A DNA stretch of 64,000 nt from Erythroxylum novogranatense (GCA_029891385.1 CM057233.1:13209460-13273459); one strand, 5' to 3'. Positions 31,561-43,411 are shown, counted from the first letter of the stretch. Notes: generated from the sequence alone by a model not told the origin. Program-made: numbers and translations.

Positions 31561-33585
31561 GACACAAGATCCTAACACATACAAGGATAGTAAAGAGAAT
31601 GTATGTTGGAGTCTGATAAACTACTCTGAGTGAATCATGAATATTTTAAGAATGGAGATAAAAAGTCATTCGACTTCCTAGCAAAATGGCCTGCTAATAT
31701 TTGATGCTATTCAAAGTCAATGTGAGCACCACGTATCCCAAGTATCTAAACGTAATATCTAGTATCATTAATCGCCTTTTGGGTCCACAATCACTTATTC
31801 TTTATAAATCCATTTTCTTCTATCCAATGCCAAGATCAATTCAAAGGTTTTAAGTTGTCAATTTTGCACTCCTAAAGGGAACTATTGTAGATGGAACACG
31901 AAGAATGATAGTCGTTCAATATCCCACCTGATGTCACCATTTTTCCACACCAACTCAAGACAAGAAGTAGGCTGCTCAGAATTTCTCAATTGTATTCAAC
32001 GAATTTCCCTTAAATTCCCTGCAGGTTCCTAGGAATATATCACACTTTAAACCCTTGTTACAGGCTATCATTACAAATCACTTAACACATCTATGTGTGA
32101 TCAAATGTTTTCATGAGTGACAAGGGGTGATTACTTTTGATACTTTCATCATGTGAAGAAAAAAGTCCTTGTTAGTGGGGTCTCATAATCTCTAATATAT
32201 TCCCTCAATCTCTCTCTCACATCATGTAAAGACACACATGTGCTTGAGAAGTATGTAAACCTCGTTTAAAGAAGAGGTAAAAAAAATTTAAAAAAACAAA
32301 TAAAGTGAAGGAACTTTTACACGTTTGAAATAAAGAGAAGTTCCATTAATTGAACCAGACCTTGATGGGCCAATTCAAAAAGAACATCAATTACGAAAGG
32401 TGACCATTTCCTTTTCCAGAATTATCCTAACAAACAATACAAAAATCATTGTCGTCTAAAAGCTTTGATCAAGTATGTCGGACTGTACACCCGTAATTCT
32501 TAGCTACCCTACTCTACCCTACCCTACATCAGATCCCTATATGGATGCAGCGATTACTTTAGTATTTTAACAGCAAAAAAGCACATCGAGTCACAAACCA
32601 ATCAACTTCTTCTCCCGGTGCCTTTGACATTAATAGAGTAGAAGCTCGTTTCGCTTTCTATGGCATAATAATTATGAATGCATTGTCTGTATGCTCGAAG
32701 CTCCTGTTACCGGTAAGAAAACGTTACTTGGTTGGTAAGAATAGTATCAGATTTTCCTACATAATGCAACATAGAGACAGGAAAGAGTTGGAGAACAAAA
32801 TGATATCAACTCCATCTTCATTATCCTCCCACCACCCTCTCGATCGAGTAAATCTGTAATCACACTAACGTGTTAAGAAACCATTACTTTATGTTTCATC
32901 AACATATTTTCTTCTACAAATATGAAAACATGTATGTTATTAGTGAATGTATTACGCCTTCATCACCTCAATTATGATATCATCTTTAAATCCTCAAATT
33001 ATGTAAATAGACTGGGCAAATTAAAGGCCATTTATCAACCTTTCCTAATATAACATTGACATTAACAATTGCAGTATAATTAAGTTCAAACTGGTTCAAT
33101 GATAACTCCATTTTTCCTTTTAAAAAACATATTTTTAAAATAATAGTTAAAAATTAATTGATAATTTTATATAGGCTTGTATACCTTAATTTTTACCTAT
33201 CATTTTCTTTTGAATACAAATTTTGACAGAAACCTCCATGTGGGATGTCATGATATCTCATATTTAAACTTTGATGTCTTTATCAAATCAATTCACGATC
33301 CATATCTATATCAAGAATCGTCCTTTTTTGGATGGATCTCGATTGAAGCAGTCTCAACTTAGGCTGCTGCATTTAAGGAATTGTCTTTTCTATTTCACAA
33401 GTATATCATTCTTTCAAAATTTTAAAATCTTAAAAAAGTACAAATTAAAAGTGCAGTACGATGATAAGTGATATAAAAATCCTTATTCATCCATATCTTT
33501 AATGAAAATAACATATTGAAATTTAAGGAGGAAAATATTAATATTTAATTTAAAATTGAACTTAATCTTATAAATTATTTAGAAT
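31561..33585. other. Unassigned AT-rich spacer
   Basis: No convincing gene, RNA or repeat boundary. It contains a short TACCC-type simple repeat (32512-32526) and a stretch at 32600-32870 of more even base composition. Open frames are under 70 codons with no recognisable motif. The last 5 bases (AGAAT) are the target duplication of the next element. It could be host intergenic DNA or an unrecognised old repeat. Confidence 0.5.
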
Positions 33586-33987
33586 TGGTTACTGCAGATT
33601 AGAAATTTGAGCGATGCGTTAGTTTGGATCAGTGAGTTAGCAACCTTCTGCGTTGTTCTCGGCGTGAATATACACCAAAACAAGGAAGGCTCGTCGGGGT
33701 TGTGTCGATTAGCCTCCGATGCTCAGTGAGTTTTACGGTGAAGGTGGGACCGATGAATGTAGAAAACAAATTAGGTTATGATCTCGTCACCGATTATGGG
33801 AGAATAATACCTTTTATATGGTTTTGCTTGATTAGGTTTAGGTCTTTACGTGTTTGCATGGGAGACTCTTTTCAACCGATGGGCGAAAGGGGCATGGGCT
33901 TTAAGCGCAGGGCGATCTTCGATGATTGGACCGATCGGCCCATGGGTCGTCTTGGATGGATCCGGGCCCAAAGACGGTCGACGACCA
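33586..33987 (-). repeat. 3' LTR of the Tat element
   Basis: 402 bp. It matches 42999-43411 through GCAACCTTCTGCGTTGTTC, AAACAAGGAAGGCTCGTCGG, TGGGAGAATAATACCTTTTA and CGATCGGCCCATGGGTCGTC. The minus-strand start TGGTCGTCGACCGTC follows a purine tract at 33988-34001. Mismatches with the other LTR are indel-rich. Confidence 0.88.
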
Positions 33988-33999
33988 TAAGCCCCTATT

Positions 34000-35180
34000 C
34001 CTCGAGTCGGCGAAGAGAAGGGTCGGAGGAGTATCTGAGGTTTTATAGCTCGGTCGTAGGGGCGACTTCGGGGTTGGAGACGATCGGTTGAGCCTTGAGA
34101 CATAGCTCGTCTGTTGGTTGACTAAATGGAATGATCGATCGATTCGAACAATCTTGTTATATTGACCATGGGACGGCCGGGTAGTTTCAATTGGTCGGTG
34201 CCGACTAGTTGTCTCCATTAGTGGTAGCGTGAAGGCATTTGAGGCATTTATTATTTGTGGCGCCGTCGTCGACATTTCGAATCAAGCGTATCGTCTTTGT
34301 GGCCGTTACCGGTGTCCCTTACGTCCTTTCAGCTATTCGCGCCGTCCGAATTTGATTAACCTAATTTGTCTCCGTCCGGATCGTGCGCGTGTCAAGAGTA
34401 GCTCGGATTCTCTCACGTGTCGAGCTTTGGTTGGATCTAATTGAGAGTTTTCCTATAAATGTTTGGAGTAGGCGGACGATTTGCTTTTCTTCGCACTCAT
34501 TTCGTTCTTGCCGTTTTCTTGCTTTCCTCTGCTTTTTCCTATTCTCATTCTCGGAAGTTGTCTTGGCGTCGCTCAATTTCCGATTCCCTACCATTAAATA
34601 GGTCGTCCCTTCCTTCATTCTCCTCTTCTAAATTCCTCTTGAAAGCATGTCATCTAGCGGTTCTCGGGTGGGGTTTCTCAAGTGATTACATTGGCGGGAG
34701 GTCGTCGGAGGTTATGGGTGAGGTGATGGCGGTGTCGAGGTTAAGGTATGTTGAAGAGATTACAACAAGGAGCGGAAAGGCGGGCTGATAGTAAAGGAGT
34801 TGCCCAAGGTAAATCAAGATGTCTGTGGCGGAGTTGCATCGGTCAATCCTTAGAAGCAGTATCTCTGGATTTGGGAGCCTAGGTTGGCCGAGAATGAGGA
34901 GTCGGCAGCAGAGATGGGTGGATTGCCGTCTCGAGTATTTCTTTTCGATCGAGGCTTGAGATTACCGTGCGTGCCGATCGTAGAGCGAAGTGTGCGCTAA
35001 CTATCGATTGAGGCGAGTCGGATCCCTCGAATGGGTGGCATTTCATTAATGGACTTGTCTTGTTGTGCCACCACTTGGTATCCATCTCGGTTAACATCTT
35101 GCGCCACTTCGATGATGAGCGAGTCCGAGATCAGGGGTGGCATCCTTCCTAATGTATAAGGATGCCGGTATCGCCCGGTA
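34000..35180 (+). other. Region between the Tat 3' LTR and the antisense ORF
   Basis: Noncoding or heavily broken. Short open frames exist on both strands (for example 34459-34788 plus, 33901-34275 minus) but none has a recognisable motif or continues across neighbours. Arg/Ser-rich translations reflect GC-skewed sequence. It may hold the 5' leader and first exon of the antisense transcription unit. Confidence 0.35.
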
Positions 35181-35183
35181 GGG

Positions 35184-36888
35184 ATGTCTGTAAAATTTCA
35201 TTTGGAGAACAAAATACTTCTTCGTGAAGCCTCAGGGCTTCTTAGAGTCCCAGTGGAGGTATCCCCAATAGAGCAATGGAATGACTCATCAGTCTATTCC
35301 TTTAGGGAGGAGGCGGAGGTAGTTAACCGTATAAAGGAGCTTGGCCAATATAACCTTTCGGCTCATCTCGGGGTATGGCGGGGGCCTCGGCCAACTCTCT
35401 TGATTGACCCCATTGCGAGTTGGCGGGCTAAGAGAGGGCGCCTACTTTGGTTGACCCTCATGATTGATTTATCTTCTTTATTCGTAGGTTTTGGTTCGGT
35501 TTCTAACTTTGTTTCCTTTGTTTGTGCAGCTATGGTCAAAGTTAATACTTTTCCCCCAAGTCCTTGAGGTAGCGTAAGGTTGCGGTTCCTTGGGGCTAGA
35601 GGATAAGCGGAGAGGGAGAGGCTAGTTCGCGGGTTGCTTTCGACCCATTGCTTTGAGCAGCGTGATGTTCCTCTACCGTCCCGAACCATTGGCGGCTTTT
35701 CTTGTAGTCGCCCCGCCTTGTCCGAGCATGGTTGTAATCGAGGAAGAGGAGGAGGAGGTTGAACGACCTCTGAAGAGGAGGAGGGCCGTCAGAGTTGCCG
35801 ACCAATCTCCCAGTTCCCCATTAGCCGACCGATCTCCTTGCCCTTTGGTGGCTGCTTGTCCTTCGGTGGTCGACCAATCTCCTCGTCCTTCGGGCCAACT
35901 CAAGGGAAAGGAGAAAGCGGGTGACGTCGGGCTGTGGGAGTCTCTGATCAAGCTGCCCAGGGACTCCTCAACTATTGATATCGGCGTTGTCCGTCATATC
36001 ATGGAAAGGATTACTCCTCCCGTGGACGGGGAGAAATTAGACTAGAAGAGCAATAAGGATATGGGGTCTCTACTCTTGCGTACTTGCCTGAGGAGCTCAA
36101 TGATGTCGTTCGAGACGGTGCAGCGGTTGGAGGTTCTGGACCGTGAGGTTCAGGATCTTCAGGAGCAGATGCAGGCTCTGAAGGACGAGCTTTCGAAGGT
36201 AGAAGAGGAGAGAGACCTTCTCAGAGCTCATAATTCTTCTTTAGAGGAGGAGAAGAAGATTCGGGAGGAGGTGGCAAGTATTTTGAATGCTCAAGTTGAC
36301 ACGGGGGAGGAAGAGATGCGCGCCTTGCGAGCTCAGCTCACAAAGGAGGAGGTCGAAAGGGTAAAGGCGATGGCAGCGAGGAGCAAGCTATCCGAGGAGC
36401 ATGCAGTGTTGCGGGGGCAGTGGGAGTCGGAGAGGGTGCTCAAGGAGAAATCTCTCCGAGACCATGCCCAAACCGAGGATATGTTAAGGAGGGTGCAAGC
36501 CTCCGTGAAGGAACAAAGGATTGAGACAATCCTGTGATGGCAGAGGCGGTTCTTGCAGGACGAGTGCTTGGAGTACTCCTGCGACCTGGCCCTCATGATC
36601 CTGAAGAATTGTTATAACGCCTGCGTTCCAGAGGGGTTGGACGGTCCTTCGTTCGAGAAGTTTGCCTAGCCGTTGCTTCCTACCGCTGTTGGCCTTTCTC
36701 TGGAGGAAGTGACGGAGAGAGCTATGGAGGACCGGGGCCCAGTCCCGAATGAAGAGCTGGACCTTAGCTCGGCCGAGGAGGACGAGCTTCCTCATGATGA
36801 TACTTCTGTCCCCTCTTCGACTTTTCCGCCTGATTCCGGGGCTTCTCCTGTGTATTCCCCCAGGTATTCTCCCTCTACGGAGTTTTGA
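35184..36888 (+). pseudogene. Antisense ORF of the Tat element: coiled-coil protein
   Basis: Lies on the strand opposite to pol. Part one (35184-35567): VPVEVSPIEQWNDSSVYSF and IKELGQYNLSAHLGVWRG. A strong splice-acceptor-like run (pyrimidine-rich, TTTGTGCAG at 35521-35529) suggests an intron just before GCTATGG. Part two, 35653-36888, is one frame broken only by stops at 36043, 36535 and 36667. It has a low-complexity Pro/Ser region, GLWESLIKLPRDSSTIDIGV, then about 150 residues of coiled coil rich in Glu, Leu, Lys and Arg (VQRLEVLDREVQDLQEQMQ...), and an acidic C-terminus ending SPVYSPRYSPSTEF. Such ORFs are known from Tat elements such as Grande and RIRE2; their function is not established. 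Confidence 0.7.
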
Positions 36889-37074
36889 AGCCCACCTGGT
36901 CGGGCTTGTGACCAGGGCCATTTTTTATCAATACAATCTTTACCTTTGCTTTATTTCTTTCTGATGTCTCTTTCCGTATTCATACTCTTTACTTTCAATG
37001 TATGTTGAGTTATGATGAAATTGCTCATAGTCGACCGATTTCAAAGTCGGCTTATAGTAGAGTTCGATTCGGGG

Positions 37075-37460
37075 TCCCAAGGATCTCGTCTTGGCAACCC
37101 GACCGACCGTAGTCGGTCTATGGAGAATGCCGAGCAATAGCGATGGCGAGGGACCCAGGGATCTCATCCTGGCGACCCGACCGACTGTAGTCGATCTGTG
37201 GATAATGCCGAGCAATGGCGATGGCGAGGGACCCAGGGATCTCGTCCTGGCGACCCGACCGACCGTAGGTGGTCTATGGAGAATGCCCAGCAATGGCGAT
37301 GGCGAGGGACCCAGGGATCTCGTCCTGGCGACCCGACCGACCGTAGTCGGTCTATGGAGAATACCGAGCAATGGCGATGGCGAGGGACCCAGGGATCTCG
37401 TCCTGGCGACCCGACCAATCGTAGGTGGTCTATGGAGAATGCCGAGCAATGGCGATGGTT
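37075..37460. repeat. 78-bp tandem repeat array, about five copies
   Basis: Period 78 bp (anchors 'ATCTCRTCYTGGCRACCCG' at 37083, 37161, 37239, 37317 and 37395). Each unit includes an imperfect palindrome around GACCGACCGTAGTCGGTC and the stretch GCAATGGCGATGGCGAGGGA. As 78 is divisible by three, open frames run through it on both strands and repeat every 26 residues. It lies between the ends of pol and the antisense ORF, where tandem arrays are common in Tat elements. Confidence 0.93.
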
Positions 37461-37644
37461 GATTGAATTTTTATTCTTTGTCACGTATAATGGAGCTTTT
37501 CATTGCCGAGAAATCTAAAAATCGCTTTATTGATGATAATAAAGGCATGGGCCGTTAAAAAACATGTCTGGCAGGGACAGAAAAAAGGTACCCACATGTA
37601 TACAAAAAAGATAATAAGGAAAGATTAACTAAAATAAAACTTAT

Positions 37645-38770
37645 CTATTGGTAGAACGCCTTCAAGTTCTGTGAGTTCCAAGGCCTCGGAAGAAACTTCC
37701 CTTTCTGGTCGCTAAGGATGTAAGAGCCATGCCCGACTTGCTTTACCACTCGATAGGGTCCTTCCCACGTCTGTCCGAAGCTTTCGGGATGCTTCCCGCC
37801 TCGACTTTTCGTGGGGCGTACCCACCTACCTTTACATCGCTTCGGCTTGACCCTACATTATAGAAATTGGTCGCCTTTTGCTCGATGGCTTCGGCGGCGG
37901 CTGCCCTTTCTCTATCCTCGCTAAGGAGAACGAGCTCTGCTCTGCGGGCTTCATTATTCCGCTCTTCTTCATAGCCCGACACCCTCTGATTGTGCAATGC
38001 CGCTTCTACTGGAACCAGGGCTTCTGCCCCGAAGGTCATCCTGAACGGGGTCTCCCCTGTGGCTCCGTTCGGTGTGGTTCTATATGCCCACAATACTTCG
38101 TCTATTTCTTCCACCCAGGTCTTTCGGCCGTCCAGGCGCTTCTTGAGGGCGCTCATTATCTTTTTGTTGGTGTTCTCCGCGAGACCTTTACTTTGGAGAT
38201 GGGCTACCGAAGTCAACTGCAACTTGATCTTTAGTCGGTCGCAGAAATCTCTAAACTTGCAGTTGTCGAACTGCCGACCATTATCTGTAACCAACACCAT
38301 AGGCATCCCGAAGCGGCATAGTATATTCTTCTTTATGAAACTTTCCACCTTCCTCTCGGTGATTGTAGCGACAGACTCCGCTTCTACCCACTTGGTGAAA
38401 TACTCCACTGCCACTATCAGGAATTTCTTTTGCCCGGGACCGAGAGGGAAAGGCCCCAGTATATCCATTCCCCGGCGAAAGGATAGGATGGCTCACGATT
38501 TGCATTTCGGTAATTTGGTGAGACAGTCATTGTTTCTCTGGCAGGCCTCGCATCGGTTGACCTTTTCCTGACAATCTCTTCTCATTTTCAGCCAGTAGTA
38601 CCCCTGTCTGATCAATCGGTGAGCCAACATTCTGCCCCCTATGTGATTTCCGCACATCCCTTCATGGACTTCAGCCATTGCCTGCTCGGCTTCTTCCTCA
38701 TTCAAGCATCGAAGCAGCGGCCAGTCGTAAGACCGCTTATACAGAGCGCCGTTAACTACTGCGTACTCGG
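37645..38770 (-). pseudogene. Tat pol: integrase
   Basis: The zinc-binding H2C2 domain reads HEGMCGNHIGGRMLAH, GYYWLKMRRDC, CEACQR (about 38690-38540). The core begins MDILGPFPLGPGQKKFLIVA and includes YFTKWVEAE, LVTDNGRQFDN and QSKGLAENTNKK, so the D, D and E positions are present. It continues to WAYRTTPNGATGETPFRM and the C-terminal GHGSYILSDQKG and PRPWNSQNL, with a stop at 37645-37647. It inserts the element's cDNA into host DNA. Frameshifts separate the H2C2 part from the core (near 38490) and the core from the C-terminus (near 37810). The sequence around the active site looks conserved. Confidence 0.9.
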
Positions 38771-38869
38771 CGGCCTTTATTCTTAGTTTCTTGGCTTCCG
38801 ATGCGTCTTCTGGTTGTTTTCCTTCTAAAAGGTACTGCGTAATTGGTTCTGTCCAACTCGACCGACCAG

Positions 38870-39690
38870 TACTTACGTTGAGAACTTCCCCGGTTTTCTG
38901 AATGCTAGGCCGATGTAGTCGTTCGACCAGAACATTATTTATGGCATCACGGTCGGAAGCCATTTTCGAGAGTGCATCCGCTTTAGCATTTTGAGCTCGT
39001 TCTATTCTGCTGATTGAGTACTGCTCGAAATTGCTCAACTCCTGTTTTACTAGCTCCAGATACTTGATCATGTTGTTCCCCTTGGCGTCATACTGCCCGG
39101 TAACTTGGCCGACCACCACTTGGCTGTCGCTATATATCTTCAGGTGCTTCACCTCCATCTCCTTGGCGAGTTGGAGGCCGGCTATCAGAGCCTCATATTC
39201 TGCCTCGTTATTGGAGGCTTTGAATTCTAGCCGAAGGGCGTACTCCACCTTTTCTTCCAAATGCGGGTGACCGACTACTCCGCCTCCGCATCCCTCGGCA
39301 TTGGATGATCCATCGACAAACAAGCTCGGTGAGGCGCTCGTCCTTGAGCTCGGTTGGCTCATCTCTGCGATGAAGTCTACCAACACCTGCGCTTTAATGG
39401 TCGTGCGGGGCTTGTATTGTATATCGAACTCTCCCAGTTCTACCGCCCATTTTATCAGCCGACCAAGTTTGGGCTTTTGAAAACCTTGTCGAGGGTTGGT
39501 CGGTCCATACCTCAATAGTATGACTTTGGAAGTAAGGCCTCACCTTTCTGGCTGCCATTATCAAGGAGAGGGCGAGCTTCTCTATTGGCGTATATCGCGT
39601 TTCTGACCCGGTCAACACTTTGCTGACATAGTAGGCGGGATCTTCGCCGCTTCCTTCCGATCGGATAAACTGTTGATCGACCCTTCAGTA
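38870..39690 (-). pseudogene. Tat pol: RNase H and archaeal-type second RNase H
   Basis: Two RNase H domains follow RT. The first (39680-39520) includes VSKVLTGSETRYTPIEKLAL and RPYFQSHTIEV. The second (39340-38930), in the 340-codon frame 38493-39515, starts SLFVDGSSNAEGCGGG and has NNEAEYEALIAGL, KIYSDSQVVVGQV and NAKADALSKMAS, giving the catalytic D, E, D, D set. The link between them contains the family segment 'VEFDIQYKPRTTIKAQVLAD', here LGEFDIQYKPRTTIKAQVL. The dual arrangement is characteristic of Tat/Ogre elements. A frameshift at about 39515 divides the two domains. Confidence 0.9.
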
Positions 39691-40860
39691 GCGCCAGTAT
39701 AAGATCAGATTCTCCCATTCTATCGGGCTTTGCAGAATATGAGGGCTGGACAAGTATTGCTTTAAGTGTTGGAAAGCTTTCTCGCACTCATCCAACCATT
39801 GGAGCTGGGTCATGTTCGCTTTCCTCAGGACTTTGAAAAACGGGAGGCACTTGTCTCTAGTTCGGAGATGAAAACCTCTCAGTGAAACTATCCGACCGGT
39901 CAATATCTGAACATCTTTCAGGCATTGCGGCGTAGGCATCTGTATGATGGCCTCAATCTTCTCTGGATTAGCTTCGATTCCCCGCTAAGTGATCATAAAC
40001 CCTAGGAATTTTTCGGATGCCACCCCAAACACGCATTTTTCTGGGTTTAGCTTCATCTGGAATTTATTCAAGGTCTGGAAGACTTCCTGGAGATCTTGTA
40101 CATGTTCCGCGGACGTCTTACTTTTGACCACCATATCGTCTACATAAGCTTCCACAGTTCGGCCAATCTATTTTTTAAAGACTTCTGTGACGAGCCGTTG
40201 ATAGGTCGCCCCGGCGTTTTTCAAACCGAAAGGCATTACTTGGTAGCAATATGTGCCTTGGTGGGTTATGAAGGCGGTTTTTCTTAATCCTCGAGGCTCA
40301 TTTGGATCGATGATAGCAGAAAGCATCCGAAGTGAGTAGTTCATGGCCCGAGGTGGAGTCTACTAGCTGGTCGATCTTTGGCAAGAGGAAGCTGTCTTTT
40401 GGACATGCTTTGTTCAAGTCGGTGAAATCTATGCACATTCTCCACTTGTCGTTCTTCTTTTTCACCAAAACAACATTGGCAAGCCATTCTGGATATTTGA
40501 CCTCTCGGATGAACCCGGCCTCCAGCAACTTCGCTACTTTCTTCTCGATCACTTCCTGTCGCTCCTTACTGTGCCATCGCTTTTTTTCGACGATCGAACT
40601 GCGGTCATGCGAATACCAAGGGAGTGCGATGCGACTGATCGAGAAATTTTGGGCATGTCGCTCGGTACCCAAGCACAAACTGACCTGTTTTCCACCAAAC
40701 AGTCTGTGATTCCTTTAACCAGGTTCCTCTGTAGCTCGGAACCTAGGTTTGTGAACTTAGAAGGGTCAGCTTCATCCAGTACGACCCGCTGCGTTTCTTC
40801 TACTGGGTTCAATCTCTCCGTCTCTTCGTCAGTTCTTACATCAAGAGAACTCGTCAGCAC
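39690..40860 (-). pseudogene. Tat pol: reverse transcriptase
   Basis: Upstream part (40678-40300): [56 protein letters not shown] frameshift follows near 40330. The catalytic YVDDMVVKSK lies at about 40146-40117, with LNPEKCVFGVASEKFLGFMI, an in-frame stop at about 39986, then GIEANPEKIEAI, PFFKVLRKAN and CEKAFQHLKQYL. A preceding frame (40860-40549) corresponds to the protease-RT linker with DPSKFTNLGSEL. All fingers, palm and thumb motifs are present but split over at least three frames. Confidence 0.9.
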
Positions 40861-40899
40861 TACCGCCCCGTCTAATATTTTAGTCTCCGCTAAATAACA

Positions 40900-41362
40900 T
40901 TGACAATGCCTACCCCGTGGGGTGTCGGGAACTTCATAGCTTGGTAGTAAGTGGAGACGACCGACCTGAGGGCATTTTGAGTAGCTCGCCCGATTATTAC
41001 ATTATATGCCCCTTGGAACTTTACGACCAGGAACTCAACGTCCCTTTCTATCGACATGGTTTACGCCAAACTTCACTTTCAAATACACGGGTGAGCGGGT
41101 GAGTGGCGCCCGGTTACTCCTTTAATGGGGCCGTCTGTAGGTAATAATCGCCTCGGTACCTTCATTTGCTTGAAGGCCTCATAGTCTGACAAATCGACCG
41201 AAGCTGCCGTGTCGATCATTACCGTTCACCTCGTATCCGTCCATGTTCGGGATTTACCACGAGGGCATCGTCATGAGGGCAACTTACTCCATTGAGGTCG
41301 GACTCATCAAATGATATCACCCGTCACTCTCCTTGACTTTTGGTGTATGAGTCTTTGTCGAC
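40900..41362 (-). pseudogene. Tat pol: aspartic protease region
   Basis: On the minus strand, ISFDESDLNGVSCPHDDALV (about 41315-41256) is the conserved block before the protease in Tat elements. Then MIDTAASVDL at about 41217-41188, where the active-site D-T-G is D-T-A, and QMKVPRRLLPTDGPIKGV. The following VYLKVKFGV fits the protease's later strand. Frames change several times. The altered active site and shifts mean no active protease as read. Confidence 0.75.
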
Positions 41363-42860
41363 CTATTTGGCATATCTTTTTCTTCCTTTAGTGGTGGATC
41401 CCCCGGCTGCATTTCCGCCGAATATCGTATTGATGACCCCAGCCGGTCGGTCTTCTTCTTGCGCCAAACATTTCGTCGTTCCTTTCCCTTGACCGCCCTC
41501 TCTCTTCTCGTCGGTCATCTGTATTTGTGTTCTGTCGCCCTTCATTTCTGTCATTTCGATTCCAGGGCGGTCGTCTATTGTCTGTCCGACCCGTTCTGCG
41601 ATCGGCATTTTGTTCGTGTTTCACGAACCGGCCTAACCTTCCCTTTTGAATGAGGAGTTCGATCTCTTTTTTCAACCGCCAGCAATTTTCCGTATCGTGA
41701 CCAACCTCTCTGTGGAAACGACAATATAAGTTGGGGTTCCTGTCCTTATAAGGGGTCTTCATTTTTTCCGGCTCTCGGATAGTTTCCCCATCCGCTCTCA
41801 CAGCCGCCAGTACTTCTGCATATGTCTTGTTTAGTGGAGTGAACTCCTGCCGATATCCCTGTCGATCGGCTGGCCTTCTCGACCAGTGGCTTTTTGCGCT
41901 TATGCGGTGCCGCCCTATCATTTGGCGGCGATCATCCGTCCGACGCCTCGTATTTTCAGCACTTCTTCGTTGAATGTACCGTCGCCTGTTTCTTATTTCT
42001 GAGCAGATCGGGCTGATCGAGGGCTAATGATTTCTTGAACTCCTCGTCCCTCGCATTGTTCATGGATGGCGGCAAGATGGATGAGCAAGTGAGGTCGGGA
42101 ACCTCGACCGCTTCATTGTTGAACCGGGTGATGAACTCCATGAAACTCTCATTCCTCCTGGGTGAGTTGCATCACCTCCAAGCGGTCTTCTGCGATCGCT
42201 TACTCGTGCTTAACCGATTAGAATAACTCCTTGAAATCTTGAAACAAGTGATCTGACTCGAGGGCAATTTGTTGAACCATCGCCGAGCTCCCTCTTGGAA
42301 GGCCGTGCGAAAGCCTTACATTGGATAGCGTCCGGGACACAATGTAGGTTCATTATGGTGGAAGTCTGCGAGTAGTCAGGGGTCGGTCTTCCGGTGTATT
42401 TCTCGGGGTCGGTATTTTGTCTTTGATTCTTTGGGAGGCTATCCAAGATCTCGGAGTAAAGGGAGAGTCAGATCGCGCCGTCGGGTGGTGCGGACGGAAG
42501 CTTCATAGCCGTGTTAATCCGATCGTCCACGATTTTTCTAGGTTTTATTGTCCGGTAGCGATCGGTCATCATCTTTGGTTTGTCGCCTGACTGTCGCCTT
42601 GAGAGCGTCTGCTGCTGTACTTGGACCGCAGGATCTGGCGAATCAACAGATCGGCCGCTTCATCGATCATTTTACAGTCGGACGGAGTGCATGGGCGGAA
42701 TAGGTTCTATACCCGATCGGTGTTGAAGATTCGGGTGTGTACTGGGTGCGACGTTATCCTCCACAGCCACGCTCTGCTCTTTCTGTTCCAAGGTTTGAGG
42801 TTCTTTGTTGATCGTTAGGATCGAGGATTCCGCGGGAGGCGTCGGGTGCGGCGGCATAAT
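41363..42860 (-). pseudogene. Tat gag
   Basis: N-terminal acidic/proline-rich part 42857-42672. Capsid (Retrotrans_gag type) about 42330-41956: FQEGARRWFNKLPSSQI, SFMEFITRFNNEAVEVPDL, RDEEFKKSLALDQPDL. C-terminal part 41921-41388: YAEVLAAVRADGE, then YCRFHREVGHDTENCWRLKK and EIELLIQKGRLGRFV, which in Tat elements replaces a classical CCHC knuckle, followed by an Arg/Asp-rich tail. It encodes the particle protein. It is broken into at least four frames. Confidence 0.87.
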
Positions 42861-42977
42861 TGCGGTAGCATGTGCAAACTGACGCCAGATCGCATCGCCG
42901 GCGCGACAGCCGCCACATCGAGATTCGTTCGCCGCCTTTGCTGACGATTGTAGTTACGGGCGTGGTTCCCGAAGTCG

Positions 42978-42996
42978 GGCCCCACGGTGGGCGCCA
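42978..42996 (-). other. Primer-binding-site region of the Tat element
   Basis: On the minus strand TGGCGCCCACCGTGGGGC follows two bases after the 5' LTR end. This sequence sits at the same place in Retand/RIRE2-type Tat elements. The matching tRNA was not determined. Confidence 0.75.
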
Positions 42997-42998
42997 AT

Positions 42999-43411
42999 TG
43001 GTTCTGCCGGATTCAGGCTGAACGGTGCGTTGCCGTTTGGATCCATGAGTTGGCAACCTTCTGCGTTGTTCCTCGACGTGAATATACCTGCAAAACAAGG
43101 AAGGCTCGTCGGAGGTTGTGTCCCGATTAGCCCCTCCGACGCTCAAGTGAGTTTTCTGGTGAAGGTGGAGCCGATGAATGTAGAGAAAACAAATTAGGTT
43201 ATGATCTCGTACCTCGATTATGGGAGAATAATACCTTTTATATGGTTTTGCAGTTAGTTTTAGGTCTTTACGTGTTTGCATGGGAGACTCTTTTCAACCG
43301 ATGGTAGGAAGGGGCATGGGCTTTAAGCGCAGGATCGATCTTCGATGATTGGACCGATCGGCCCATGGGTCGTCTTGACTGGATCCGGGCCCAGCACGGT
43401 CGACCCGACCA
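42999..43411 (-). repeat. 5' LTR of the Tat element
   Basis: 413 bp, ending on the plus strand at CGACCCGACCA before AGAAT. Near-collinear with 33586-33987. Reads such as TTTTCTGGTG here against TTTTACGGTG in the partner suggest one copy carries systematic errors. Confidence 0.88.

Larger units (their letters stand above)
33586..43411 (-). mobile_element. Tat-lineage Ty3/gypsy retrotransposon with antisense ORF
   Basis: 9,826 bp, flanked by AGAAT (33581-33585, 43412-43416). It has short direct LTRs of about 400 bp (33586-33987, 42999-43411). On the minus strand the order is LTR, primer site TGGCGCCCACCGTGGGGC, gag, protease, RT, RNase H, archaeal-type RNase H, H2C2 and integrase core, then a tandem array, an ORF on the opposite strand, a purine-rich tract (GGAATAGGGGCTTA) and the 3' LTR. 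The second RNase H and the antisense ORF after pol are known marks of the Tat group. The element is more GC-rich than its surroundings. Frameshifts are frequent, and some may be sequencing error (see findings). Confidence 0.92.

Noticed and set aside
32505..32530. Interstitial telomere-like TACCC repeats
   Set aside because: Only a few imperfect TACCC units, not the plant telomere unit CCCTAAA.
36940..37518. Overlapping repeat-protein frames on both strands
   Set aside because: They are produced by the 78-bp tandem repeat, whose length is a multiple of three; no start context or conserved family.
37878..38571. Plus-strand frames across 37.9-38.6 kb
   Set aside because: Shadows of the Tat integrase, which has recognisable motifs on the minus strand.
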